Positions 13,913 to 26,900 of a DNA stretch of 64,000 nt are shown here, in pieces (the first letter of the stretch is position 1; every line of letters starts with the position of its first letter). This stretch comes from Beroe forskalii (lineage: Eukaryota; Ctenophora; Nuda; Beroida; Beroidae): the NCBI GenBank assembly GCA_011033025.1, contig WFMF01000423.1:93877-157876 (forward strand), in the 5' to 3' direction. The notes under the pieces are model-generated. The model ran no database searches. It was not told where the DNA came from and was given only the letters and a program-made list of their open reading frames with translations. A program made the position numbers and the translations under genes.

Positions 13913-16900
13913 ATGCTCAAGTTAGACCAGATGACTCCCAAAAGTTTTGATGAAGATAGTGCACAAGTTGGGGAAGAAAGAAGTTATGGGAAAGAGGCAT
14001 TGCTTGTTCTGGAAGATGGAACCACTTATTCAGGAATATCATGTGGAGCTGACTTAGAGACATCTTCAAGTGGAGAAGTGAGTGTTCTCCTATTTTGATA
14101 TTAACTTCATATGCTTTGTTTAGCATCTGTTTCATAGGCCACATATGAATACAAATTTACCAATTTGGACTGAAGATGCCTGCACACCACTCATCTTGGT
14201 GTGACTCACTTGGATCCTGCTGCTCTCCACATTGGATTACCGAAAGGGATCATGTTGGTGTTCAAGTATGGAGTTGGAGAAAAGTCTTGCAGATTGATGT
14301 CTTGAAGAAAGATTTCTTTTTAATTCAAAAAAAAAATTTACCAATTTCTTCTTCATTAACACAAACCTTTAATCCTATAGGTTGTATTTCAAACTGGTAT
14401 GGTAGGATACAAAGAATCTCTCACCGATCCAAGCTATGAATCTCAAATCCTTGTTTTGACATATCCTCTAATTGGAAATTATGGAATACCAGAACAAATT
14501 ACTGATGAACATAATCTCTCCAAATATTTTGAATCAGATGGAATCCATGCTGCAGGTATGATGAAAAAAAGTTGTGAAATTGTCTTTAGTTCATACTAAA
14601 TGAACTAAATAGACACTGCACACAGGAAACATCTCCTTATTTAAAGCAATAAATAAACTGATTCTTCAACCTAGTTCCTTGAGGTAACATAATTACACAA
14701 TGAAGAATGGAGATATACAGTTAGATCAATTAAGGAATCACATCATTCCTCAAGGTGGTATGGTAACATCATCAATCAAGTCATAAATGTTGCCAAAGAA
14801 AACTTGATTAAGTTTAGAGGTTTGTAGAGCTGATATTTGAGGATCACTATTTGATGATACCTTCAGGACTGGTTGTTGCTAATTACAGTGAAGAAGCTAG
14901 CCACTGGTCATCTGTGGAAACTCTCTCTTCTTGGTTGATAAGGGAAAAGGTTCCTGCAATTACAGGTAGATGCAATATTCTTGTTGGAGTTCTGGCAGAA
15001 TTGATGCTTTTATATTTTTTGGTAGGTACTTCCATTTTACTTTGGTGCAACAAAATTACCAGTTTGTACTGCATTGGTAAAATTCCAACTAATTTGGTAG
15101 TAGGTATACTTCTAGATATAACTATAGGGCAGCATTGAGATGTAATATGAGTGCATATTGGACAAGGAGCAGCTCAGATAGTAAAGTATGCTTTAAAATG
15201 ATGACCAATTGTTGCATTAGGTATTCAATCGAAAAGTGGATTTGGCAAGAAAAAGTTTCCCACTGCATTTAAAGCATACATATAATTATATGCATGTAAA
15301 CTAATCAAAATCCAACTGTCACTTTCATTTATGTCACTTTCATTTATGTCACCAATGATATATTTGTGATCTCCATGCTTGAATTTAATTTTCAGGGATT
15401 GATACAAGAAGTTTGACTAAGAAAATCCGTGAGCATGGGACCATGTTGGGAAAAATCATATCAGCCAAAACAGATCCGACTACTGTAGAGTTTGTAAATC
15501 CTGAACTTGACAATCTTGTTGCTAAAGTATCATGTCCAACAGTGAAGACATATAACCGCGATAGTGAAGGTAAAATATCATGTACAGTAGGATTCAATGA
15601 TAGTAATGATATCAACTTATATGCCTAAATATGTGCTTATTTTTCTATGCCAGAATTCAAAAAAGAAGAAAAAGTCTACATAACTCAGTATTATCCAATG
15701 AAACACTACCCCCAAATTTCCTTTTTGACACCTTCTCCACAGATAGTGAAGTGAGCATCCTCTGTGTAGACTGTGGTATCAAGACTAATCAGATCAGGTG
15801 TTTCATTGAGAGAGGGGCCTGTGTAACGGTTGTGCCATGGAATATGGACCTTTCTCTTATCCTCCCCAAATTCGATGGATTGTTTATCAGTAATGGTCCA
15901 GGAGATCCAGCACTCTGCACTGTCCTTATTGAGCGGTGAGTTGACATGAATGTGATGTAAAGTTCAGTTGATTACAGTAAGCGTTTCTTGATGATTTGAA
16001 AACTTGAAGCGTAGATTTGCAATAGCTGTTTCACATCAGACTTACACTCCAAACTTCTATACATGACACAAATATATAATTAATAACAATCTGATCCCCG
16101 TTTATAGGTTGTCTGAGATACTATCACGTGACAACGTGCCACCCACATTTGGTATCTGCATGGGATCCCAAATCGTTGGTCTGAGTGTGGGGTGTCAGAT
16201 ATACAAGTTAAAGTATGGTAATAGGGGCCACAACCAGCCATGTACCCATGTCGAAACGAAGCGATGCTTTATAACGAGTCAGAATCATGGCTTTGCTCTC
16301 GACGTTTCCAACCTCAATCCGGGTTAGAATTGCTAGGCGTTTGTGTGTGTCCAACTGCATGCAGCAGCTGGGTATCTTTACTTTCTTATTTTTCAGTTCG
16401 ATTAAAAATTTATTGACTGATAATTCATCAGTTCATTGCATTCATAATCATCTCAGTACCGTTTTCTAATTCAAAGTTTAATTATAAATTTTCCAAATTT
16501 TTAGGTATTACTTTGAGTCTGACAAATTTGAAATTGTCTCTCAATAAAGCAATTACTCATGGATGGGTTCAAATAATTAGCAGCAATTCTACAAAACTAT
16601 CTACACAATAGAGTCTCACTGTTATACTTAGTCAATCACCGAAAATATTATTCAACACTATGAAAACACTAGCTAGCAGTCTTTTGACACCAAAGTTCAA
16701 TGTCATGCCCTCTCTGCCCTAACTATCGATTCTCCCAAATCACGCCATCTTTCAATTAACAGTAATAGCCAGTAGCAAACCAGTTGACGCTCAAGTACTT
16801 CTTAGCGAAGAACTCGCTTAGCTGGTGCCTGTAAGACAGTCGCTTCATCGGATGGAATCCAGTGATGTACGTTTTGAACTTGGTGGTAGAGGCCTCAGAC

Positions 16901-17962
16901 ACGACGTTTCCACCCCCAATAAGAGCTGCTATCGCATAGAACTCTCCTCTGTTGTGAATATCTATCTCCATCTCGTTGAAACTAAGCGAGGATGTGATGA
17001 TAGGTGTCTTCTTGAACCCGCACTCACTGATGTCTATAGTAGCTTCAGTGAACTGCCAGTCACTACCAAACCCGTCTATCCCGGCTAAGTTCACCTGCTG
17101 GTAGACTCCTGAGGGGGTCTGTGCGGTGGACCCGGCACAGGTGAAGATGCAGTCCGGATGGGCATCCTGATCATGGGAGTGGGTTATGGTGGAAGAGGTG
17201 ACAGCAAACACAGTCCCTGGGAGGAGGAAGAAGAGGAGACAAAACATCGTACGAGATGGATTCTGTCTTACGGCTCTCTTTGGATTATATGACGAAATAT
17301 GGAGGAAAATAGGCAACAAGAAGTCGTGTACGTCTATGGTAAATAGTTGAGATGGAAAAAATCAATGGAGGAATTGTCTGGGATTCACTTGTGTAACACC
17401 TGCTTCCACCCCTGTCACAGCAAAAAATGGAAAACGGATTAATTCTAAGACAATCGATTTCAGCAGCCAGATGGTTTTTCCTCATGATGTTTCTTCTCTT
17501 CGTGTGATTTGTAGCACTTTTTGACATTTCACACTACAGGTACTATCGTACTACACTACACCCAAAAACATTTCTACAGGAAGACTTACACTCAATTTAA
17601 TAATGATAAGAGTGTTCTGAATAATAATATTACTATCAGGAATTACGAGTTACGATACAACATAGATTAGGTATATATGTATCAATCTAACAATTATGTC
17701 TTGAACGTGACATTTTTCGGCAATTAATTCAGCACACTTACGCTTCACAGAAATAATATAATCTTTCGTGATGAATAAGTTCCCTACTCCCCAGAATTCG
17801 AGGAGCTGTTTGTGAACGAGAACGACGGAACGAACGAAGGTCTGATCCACAAAACAAAACCCATCATGTCCGTACAGTTCCACCCTGAGGCCATGGCCGG
17901 TCCTCTGGACACCATGTTCCTCTTTGATGTGTTCCTCGATCACGTCAAACAAGTCAAAGAAG
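13913..17962 (+). other. CAD: CAD exons 1-7: glutamine amidotransferase domain
   Basis: Exons: 13913-14077, 14381-14555, 14867-14965, 15396-15569, 15743-15935, 16108-16322, 17795-17962. They encode the small-subunit-like N-domain ([25 protein letters not shown]) and the class I amidotransferase domain. The nucleophile motif reads FGICMGSQ, where most relatives have GHQ after the cysteine. [17 protein letters not shown] and the catalytic-histidine motif QFHPE are all present, so the triad looks intact. The intron after exon 6 contains a minus-strand gene. Confidence 0.92.
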
Positions 17963-20900
17963 GTAAGACATAGAGGGTCAATCAATCTGTGATTGAGTCT
18001 GATGTCATATACAGATCTCAGATCTGAATTGACGAGACCAAACCGTCTCGTTTTTTGTGCGTGGAGGTAAAGTAATTGTATTTTGAATCTTGAGCTCCTC
18101 ATGCAACAAATAGAATTTGAAGCGTGTGAATTTATCTCTTTTGATTGTAACTGACAACTGTACCCGATAATGATTTTGAACATCCCACTACCCACATCTC
18201 AAGGTGAAGTAACCATGACATTGAAGGAGCGTCTTACACACAAACTCTTGCAAAAGAGCGGACTCTCCTGTCTCACAACACAAGTTATAAAAGCACCCTA
18301 CAAAGTCCTAATTCTGGGGTCTGGGGGGTTGTCAATAGGACAGGCTGGAGAGTTTGATTACTCGGGGTCGCAGGTGAGAAATATGGGGAGTTTTTCACTG
18401 TGATAGAACTTATAATATACCATCACAGTTATTATCACACAGTTATTATCTGCTAACAAAAAAAGGGCAAATTTGAACTTAATCTTCGTGCAATTTATAA
18501 TCATAATGTCATAATAAGTGTAAAGTGAAGCTTTTGTGATATTTCTATGAGATATAAGACGGTTTATTGTATCGGCTGCAGGCTATCAAAGCTCTGAAAG
18601 AAGAAGGTCTCCACACGGTGCTGATAAACCCTAACGTGGCTACTGTACAGACCAGCAAGGGCCTGGCAGACCGAGTTTACTTCCTACCAATCACCACGCA
18701 CTACGTTACTCAGGTGAGGCTGGTAGCATTTATCTCTTGCACTTTATGACAGAGCACCCTGAAAATCACTTCTGCTTTACAGTTACACCGCTTCTCATTG
18801 ACACCGCTTTTTTGACACCACTTCTCTTTGACACCACTTTCCCTTGACATCACTCTATCTTGACACCAATTATCATTGACACCACTTCCCCTTTGACATC
18901 TCTTTTATTTGACACCACTTCTCCTTGACACCACTTATCATTGGCACCACTTCTATTTGACACCACGTCTCCTTGGCACCACTTCTTATTGGTACCACTT
19001 CTCATTAACACCACTTCTAATTGACACCACTTTCCCTTGACACCACTTTCTCTTGACACTTATTTTCCTTGACACCACTGCTCCTTGACACTACTTCCCC
19101 TTGACACCGCTTCTCATTGACACTACTTCCCATTGTCTAGTTGACACCACTTCTCCTTGACACCACTTCTCCTTGACACCACTTATCATTGGCACCACTT
19201 ATCATTGGCACCACTTTTATTTGACACCACGTCTCCTTGAGACTACTTCTCATTGGTACCACTTCTCATTAACACCACTTCTAACTGACACCACTCCTCT
19301 TTGATAACCACTTTCTCTTGACACTTATTTTCCTTGACACCACTGCTCCTTGACACCACTTTCCCTTGACATCACTTCTCATTGACACCACTTCTCATTA
19401 GCAAGTTGACACCGCTCGTCCTTGACACCAGGTGATAGAATCTGAGCGGCCGGATGGTATACTCCTGTCATTTGGTGGACAGACAGCACTGAACTGTGGG
19501 GTGGAGCTTTACAGGCAGGGAATTCTTGAGACCTACAACGTGGCTGTGTTGGGTAAACCTTGATGTGCTTTGATAATATCTTAAATACTTAAATATTCAA
19601 TTCCTTTAATGAGCAGACTTGAGGCGTTATCTGTTCTGCAGAGGTCTGGGGTGCAACGTATGGCTGCAAATTGAACTGACAACTCTTTTGCTCCCCAGTG
19701 AGAGCGTATTTTTCATTGGATAAATCATGCTAATAAATCAGCCATGAAAGCATGAACCACTAGTCACTACATTTCATGTTCATTAACACTTCATTTCCGC
19801 AGATTATATTTTAATTAATTATCTTATCTTGAAACCTTCCGTCACATGGTCGTTATGAATTGGAAATTGGCTCCAGTGTCATACAATAAATTTTGTTGAT
19901 TTTTCAAAATCGGAAAAATTGTTCAAAATATTATAGATGATTAATTAATGTATCATTTGAAACTCACTTACTCGTATCATACCAGTGACATTTGACAACG
20001 TTTGAAATTGACGCAGTAAATTGGGAGTTGGGCCAAGAGCAATGAAATATTGATTCTTATTTCTTATGTCTAGAAGACGGGGTCTTGCTTTCGCAGTTTC
20101 ATTGACGCAGTTTCACACATCATCAGCTAAGTTAGGAAAACATCAAAGCAAATGTATAGAAAACCACCTAAGTCTTGAATGAGATGACACTATTCCCCTG
20201 GCAGGAACCCCGATACCGAGTATAATAGCAACAGAGGATCGGAAGGAGTTTGCTGAGAGACTGGCTGAGATAGATGAGAAAGTAGCCCCCAGTGACACTG
20301 CAACCAACTTGCAAGATGTGAGTGGGATGGGTCACATATTCGAGTGCGGGTTTGGGAGGACCGGATAGGTCGAAAAATTTTGATAAAAGGGAATTCTGTT
20401 GGTGGGATGATTCAATATTTTAGGATGCATTAGTTGTTTAGTTATAGAAATAACAAAATAATCCCGCATCCCCTATCTTGTGTTCCTATAAACCCTATAA
20501 ATTTGTTATTTTCAACCCTCAGGTTTTGAGTATAGGGAAGAAGTTGGGTTTCCCTGTTATGGTGCGTACTGCATACGCTCTGGGAGGTTTAGGCAGTGGG
20601 TTTGCTAGTAACGAGGAGGAGCTGGAGGAGCTAGTCAAAACACCCCTTGCCAGTGGCACTCAGGTAGATCTACTTGATCAGAATATCGTAGACAGAGCCG
20701 TAATTGTAAAAGTTCTGCTTCGTTCGTGCATCATGTTTGACCCCATCATCTTGCACTTTTCTATAAACCGTGAAAATGACGTCACACCTATTTCAGGTTA
20801 TCATAGACTTAGAAACGGCCCAAAACACCCCTTGCCAGTGGCACTCGTGACAATGACGTCACCCTCCTAACTGATTTCAGGTTATCATAGACAAGAGTCT

Positions 20901-23900
20901 GAAGGGGTGGAAGGAGGTGGAGTATGAGGTGGTGAGGGACGCCTATGATAACTGTATTGTGGTGTGTAACATGGAGAATGTCGACCCTCTCGGTGGGTAC
21001 ACATCGTATAGACCCTTTACGAATTTCACGATTTTCTTTAAAAACTAAAAAAGACACATTATATCCGTAGGTATAGGTTGTATTTGATCGATCTGATGGT
21101 TATACCCTGACACGATCGAAGAAATTAGCAGTCTTTACGTTGAATTGAAAGTTTTAAATTTACGGACAGCAATTGTGATCTGATCTTTGTAGCATTTAAT
21201 TTTTCAAGTTACCTCTTTCAGCTTCAAATTATGATCATTCTGAATCTAATGAAGGTTCATGTAAGTGTTCATCACACTGATCAACGCCTTGAAAGCCTGT
21301 CTATTATGTTAGAAACATGCACGCTTCGTTGCATCGGGTTCTGCCTTTCATTGCATAGGTCAATAAAACTGCGGTGTATTGTACCATGCCCTTTTCCTTA
21401 ATTGAATAATTGACTATGTACAGTTACATTATACTATTGGGTGATCCAAAATGAACGTTACAAATTTAACGCGCTGTAACTTTGGTTCATGGTTGTGTTT
21501 GGAGTTTCTTAATGAAACTTAGGGATTCATAGGTAATGTACGATACAATTTTGCACCAACAATTTGAAATATCTACATCAATATATCGCCCACGCATTGT
21601 CCGTAATATCCTGAAAGTTTCATCAAGATTGCTAAAAAAACCTCGGAGATATGCGCCTTTTTGCATCGCAGAAAGTGTACATGAAGCACAATTAAGGGTG
21701 TAACCTAACACACCCCCTCTTTTCCAGGTATCCACACGGGTGAGAGTATCGTGGTGGCTCCCTCCCAAACCCTGACAAACGTGGAGTACAACATGCTGCG
21801 TAGTGTTGCCATCAAGGTCGTCAGACATCTGGGTGTCGTCGGAGAGTGTAACATCCAGTACGCGCTCAACCCCCACTCCTTACAGGTTAAACTCCCCACA
21901 GGGTTTCAATAAAACCCTCAATCTTACAGGTTTCAATAAAACCATAAAACCCTCACTCCTTACAGGTTTCAATAAAACCTTCACTCTTTACAGGTTTCAA
22001 TCAAACCCTCACTGCCAACAGGTTTCAATCAAACCCTCACTCCTTACAGGACACATGTTTTAATAAAACCATCCCTCGTGACAGGTTTTGAACCCTCATT
22101 CCTTACAGGACACAGAAGTTGTTTTTTAAGTTTTTCAAAATTGTTTGAAAGTTTCCGACATCGTTTTTAATTAAGAGATTAAGGATCTTCATTAATCACC
22201 GACAGCTGTTATTAATAAACTGCTGTTGAAATTTGATTAACTGCGTAGCAGCGACTGTCTGACTTCTTGTTTCAACATTTATCTGAATGTAACCTTGAGT
22301 GTGAAATTATCGTCACGACGTCACTCATTCACTCCTATATATTACAGTATTACATCATAGAAGTGAACGCTCGTCTATCCAGAAGTTCAGCACTTGCCAG
22401 TAAAGCTACGGGTTACCCCTTGGCATACGTAGCAGCTAAACTAGCTCTTCTCTACCAGTTGCCAGCTCTCAAAAACAAGGTTAGCATTCAAAAAGATTTG
22501 TAAGATTAAGTAGATATCCAACAATTATCAAGAATTATTATTAGGAGTTATTCAGAGTTTCAATACAAAATTGAAAAACAGATTGACGGGTCTCTAGACA
22601 CGGTTATAAAATGTCACGCGACTTTTTATTGCCCGGAAACTTTTTAAGTCTAACTGGTAATAATTAAGCTGAGTCTAACTGATTTTATTAAACTCACTAC
22701 CACGAAAATCATGCAGGTCACTAACAAGACTACGGCATGTTTTGAGCCTAGTCTGGATTACTGCGTTGTTAAAATCCCAAGATGGGACCTGGGAAAGTTC
22801 CATCATGTCAGCAAAAAGGTATTCATTTTATGATGTTATGTCCAGATAATTGTTGTACCTATGCTGTTGAAATTGCTGTTCATTGTCGTCAACTAAGTGC
22901 AATAACCTTCCTTGAAAGCTTAAACAAGATGATTACGTCATTAAACTGGACTTTTACCACTTCTAGGCACATACATTACTCACTCCCAATCACCCAATTT
23001 AATAACTTAGTAAAAGGTATGTCTCCTTCCAGATCGGTAGTTCCATGAAAAGTGTGGGGGAGGTGATGTCGATAGGCCGTACCTTTGAGGAGGCCCTACA
23101 GAAAGCCCTGAGGATGGTCGATAACTCTACTCTCGGATTCTACGGAGACACCTGCATTGTCAACGAGGAGGTCGGTGCGCAGTTATTTGTGCAGTTATTT
23201 ATGGGGAAATTTGTGCAGTTATAAGCTGAATTGAAACTTCACCACAATATCCATCACCTAGAAGCATTGACTCATTGAGCACATGGCAGGAACCCTGGTC
23301 CTGCCATGTGCTCATGTGCCTTAAATGCTTTAAACTTTTAAAGCACACATGCTTTAATTCTTTCGAAATCCAGACCATGTGACAAGCAATCACTCGAACT
23401 CTATTCACTTAAGGAATCCAGGTCATGTGAAATTGTGGCTATCCAACCACTTGAACTCTATTTACCGATGGTTTTCCAGGAGCTCCGAGACCCCTCTGAC
23501 AAGCGGATATTCATGATAGCACAAGCGATATCTAATGGGTACAACGTGGACGAGCTGAACGGACTGACTAACATAGACAAGTGGTTCCTTATCAAGATGC
23601 AAAACATAATCGTGCAACAGAAGAACTTGGAGGTGAGACGATCTGTGCAGATCTGATACGGTAGATTTTATCTAATTTAATCTAAACTGAAATATGGGGT
23701 AAAGCTACTGCATAGATATAAGGTACTCAGTACTCACAAGAAATCGTCACCAATTCGCCACTGTGAGTCCCGATAATGACGTCACCCACTCACCAATCTG
23801 CTCCCTGATAATGACGTCATCCCCACAGAGTTACCGAGGTAGACTGAGCAGCATCCCTCGGAGCCTCCTCCTGACGGCGAAGCAGCTGGGATTCAGTGAC

Positions 23901-26900
23901 AAGCAGATAGCTCATTTTGTGGGGAGTACAGGTAGGAGTGCAAACATTCCTGGCTAAAAACCCACGCACGAGAAATAGGCGGTTAGGATGACGTCATTAT
24001 CATAGTGTGATGTGGTGATTGATTACGTTGAACCGCCTATTTCTCGCGTGCGGCGTTTAGTTTACATGGCTCATAGGGCCTTATTTGTTTATTTGTGACC
24101 CTATAACCCTATAATACGTTGGCTTTCGTTTGTGCTCCACCCTATAACCCTTAAATTGAATAGAAGTTTTAATAGATGGGCTCGTTTATTCTCCAAATGG
24201 TAATCTTAAATAATAAATACTCAAGAGATTGAAAATTAAACGAAATAACTAATTCTAAAATCTTGTGATTATCGTAGTGTGCAACTGAGTATGAACCTTG
24301 AAACCCTTCCGCAGAGATTGCAGTCCGTGGAGTGAGGCTTGGTTTCGAGCTGCGACCCCGTGTTAAGCAGATAGACACTGTGGCTGCAGAGTACCCTGCT
24401 GAGACCAACTACCTCTACCTCACCTACAACGGCAGTGACGACGACGTGGAGCTTCATCAGGGTAGGTGGCATTCTGCCAAAATAATACCAGGGCAGTGAC
24501 ATTCTGCCAGAATAATACCAATTACCAGGGTATGTGGCATTCTGCCAAAATAATACTGCAGGGTATGTGGCATTCTGCCAAAATAATACCTCACTTGTAA
24601 CCAGGGTATGTGGTATTCTGCCAAAATAATACATTCTCACTTGTAACCAGGGTATGTGGTATTCTGCCAAAATAATACATTCTCACTTGTAACAAGGGTA
24701 TGTGGCATTCTGCCAAAGTAATACCTTCTCAGTTGTAACCAGGGTATGTGGCATTCTGCCAAAATTATACATTCTCACTTGTAACCAGGGTATGTGGCAT
24801 TCTGCCAAAATAATACCATGGTATGTGGCATTCTGCCAAAATAATTATAACTTCTCGCTTGTAAGCTTGTAGAGCCGTGCACGTATCGCCCGACCCGTGG
24901 GAGGGCGTTGCACAGCCCTCAAAGTTAGCTATTATTCGTTGTAATCCTCTAAAGATTGTAGTAGTTACTAAGGGAAACAAGAAATTTGGTTGATACTTTT
25001 TGAGCTCCTTTCGGTGACAGTTCGAACTGCAGTTTTGTGCGCGCGGCGTAAGTATGCGCGGCGTAAAGACAGATAATTTTACATTTCTGTACGGCGGGTA
25101 AACTTACGCCGCGCGCACAAAACTGCAGTTCGAATTGCCACTGTTTTACGAAACGTTCATGATGTTTTCAGGTGGTGCACACATGGTCCTGGGTAGCGGG
25201 GTGTATCGCATTGGTTCCAGTGTGGAGTTTGACTGGTGTGCCGTCAGATGCACTCAGGAGCTCAGACAAGTTAGTGTGGGAGAGAGCATGTAATTTATAG
25301 TTCAGTATTTTCATATTTTGGTTTGATAATTCGACTTGAAATTAATCAAGAATTTCCAGCTTGTATTTCAAAAACATTGAAAAGTTGAAAACTACCTGCA
25401 AAAACGGGTATTTTCCTCGTTTCCTGCCATACCAGCTCCTGCTGAATACAGTACTTACCTATACAAGTATTCAACCCCTCCCTTTTCAGTTGGGCTGCAA
25501 GACTATCATGGTAAACTACAACCCTGAGACCGTGTCCACTGACTACGACATGTGTGACAGGCTGTACTTCGAGGAAATCAGCTTCGAGGTAATTGTTATA
25601 TTTTTCATTTAAATTTCTGGAAATCTATTAATTTTTGACTACCTAATCAAAGAGCTATTCTATTATAGTACAGTGTAGATCAACACCTGAACTTGATACG
25701 TGAAATGAGTTCACTTTGCACTTTCTTCCAAATGTCGCCTCAGAAGCTCAGATCACTTTACCACCAGAAACCTCACATCAGAAATGTCAGATTGGTTCAT
25801 TTTGTTTACCTGAATTAATATTTGTTTACCTGTCGCAGGTGGTTATGGATGTGTACGAGGCAGAGAACCCTGTGGGTGTTATAGTGTCTATGGGAGGGCA
25901 GCTGCCTAACAACATAGCCCTGCATCTCCACAGGGCAGGGGTCAATGTGCTGGGAACCGAGCCTACCATGATAGATAGCGCCGAGAACAGGTTAGAAGCG
26001 TTTCTGTTCGGTTTTAATACCGGATCCTTCCTCATCTTATTCTAAATTATACGGGGGGGGCCAACCTCGAAAAACCCCGGGTGGATATAAAAATTGGCAA
26101 ATGGGGGTTTAATTTTTCGGGGTTAATGAGGGTTAAAGGAGGCTAAACTGATAAAAAAATAGCCGTTTTTCGGTCGTAAAATTCGAATTTTTCTCAAAAT
26201 GGTACTACTTTAGTTGTGGATTCTCGGCTCTTCTCTCAAATGGTACCATATTTGTTGAGGATTTTTGGCACTTTTCTGAAATGGTACCATTTTTGTTGAG
26301 GATATTCGACCCTTTTCTGAAATGGTACCATTTTTGTTGAGGAATTTTGGCCCTTTTCTGAAATGGTACCATTTTTGTTGACGATTTTCGACCCTAATCT
26401 GAAATGGTACCATTTTTGTTTAGGATTTTCAACCCTTTTCTGAAATGGTACCATTTTTGCTGGAAATTTTTTCTGGGCACTTTTCTGAAATGGTACCATT
26501 TTTGTTGACGATTTTCGACCCTTTTCTTAAATGGTACCATTTTTGTTGACAATTTTCGACCCTTATCTGAAATGGTACCATTTTTGTTTAGGATTTTCAA
26601 CCCTTTTCTGAAATGGTACCATTTTTGTTGAGGATTTTTGATGAAGATTTTTGGCACTTCTCGGAAATGGTACCATTTTTTGTTGACGATTTTCGACCCT
26701 TTTCTGAAATGGTACCATTTTTGTTGACGATTTTCGACCCTAATCTGAAATGGTACCATTTTTGTTGAGGATTTTCAACCCTTTTCTGAAATGGTACCAT
26801 TTTTGCTGGAGATTTTTGGCACTTTTCGGAAATGGTACCATAATTTTGTTGAGGAATTTTGGCCCTTTTCTGAAATGGTACCATTTTTGTTGAGGATTTT

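Larger units (their letters stand above)
18204..24461 (+). other. CAD: CAD exons 8-20: CPS A half and oligomerisation region
   Basis: Exons: 18204-18373, 18582-18713, 19432-19552, 20205-20317, 20523-20663, 20881-20992, 21728-21885, 22348-22479, 22717-22818, 23033-23170, 23480-23632, 23829-23931, 24315-24461. Landmarks are [20 protein letters not shown], the ATP-grasp segments [12 protein letters not shown] and [32 protein letters not shown], and the linker GFSDKQIA and [15 protein letters not shown]. The exon 17 donor is gtcggt, weaker than its neighbours. Introns after exons 9, 12, 14 and 20 carry tandem repeats that touch an exon edge. Confidence 0.92.
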
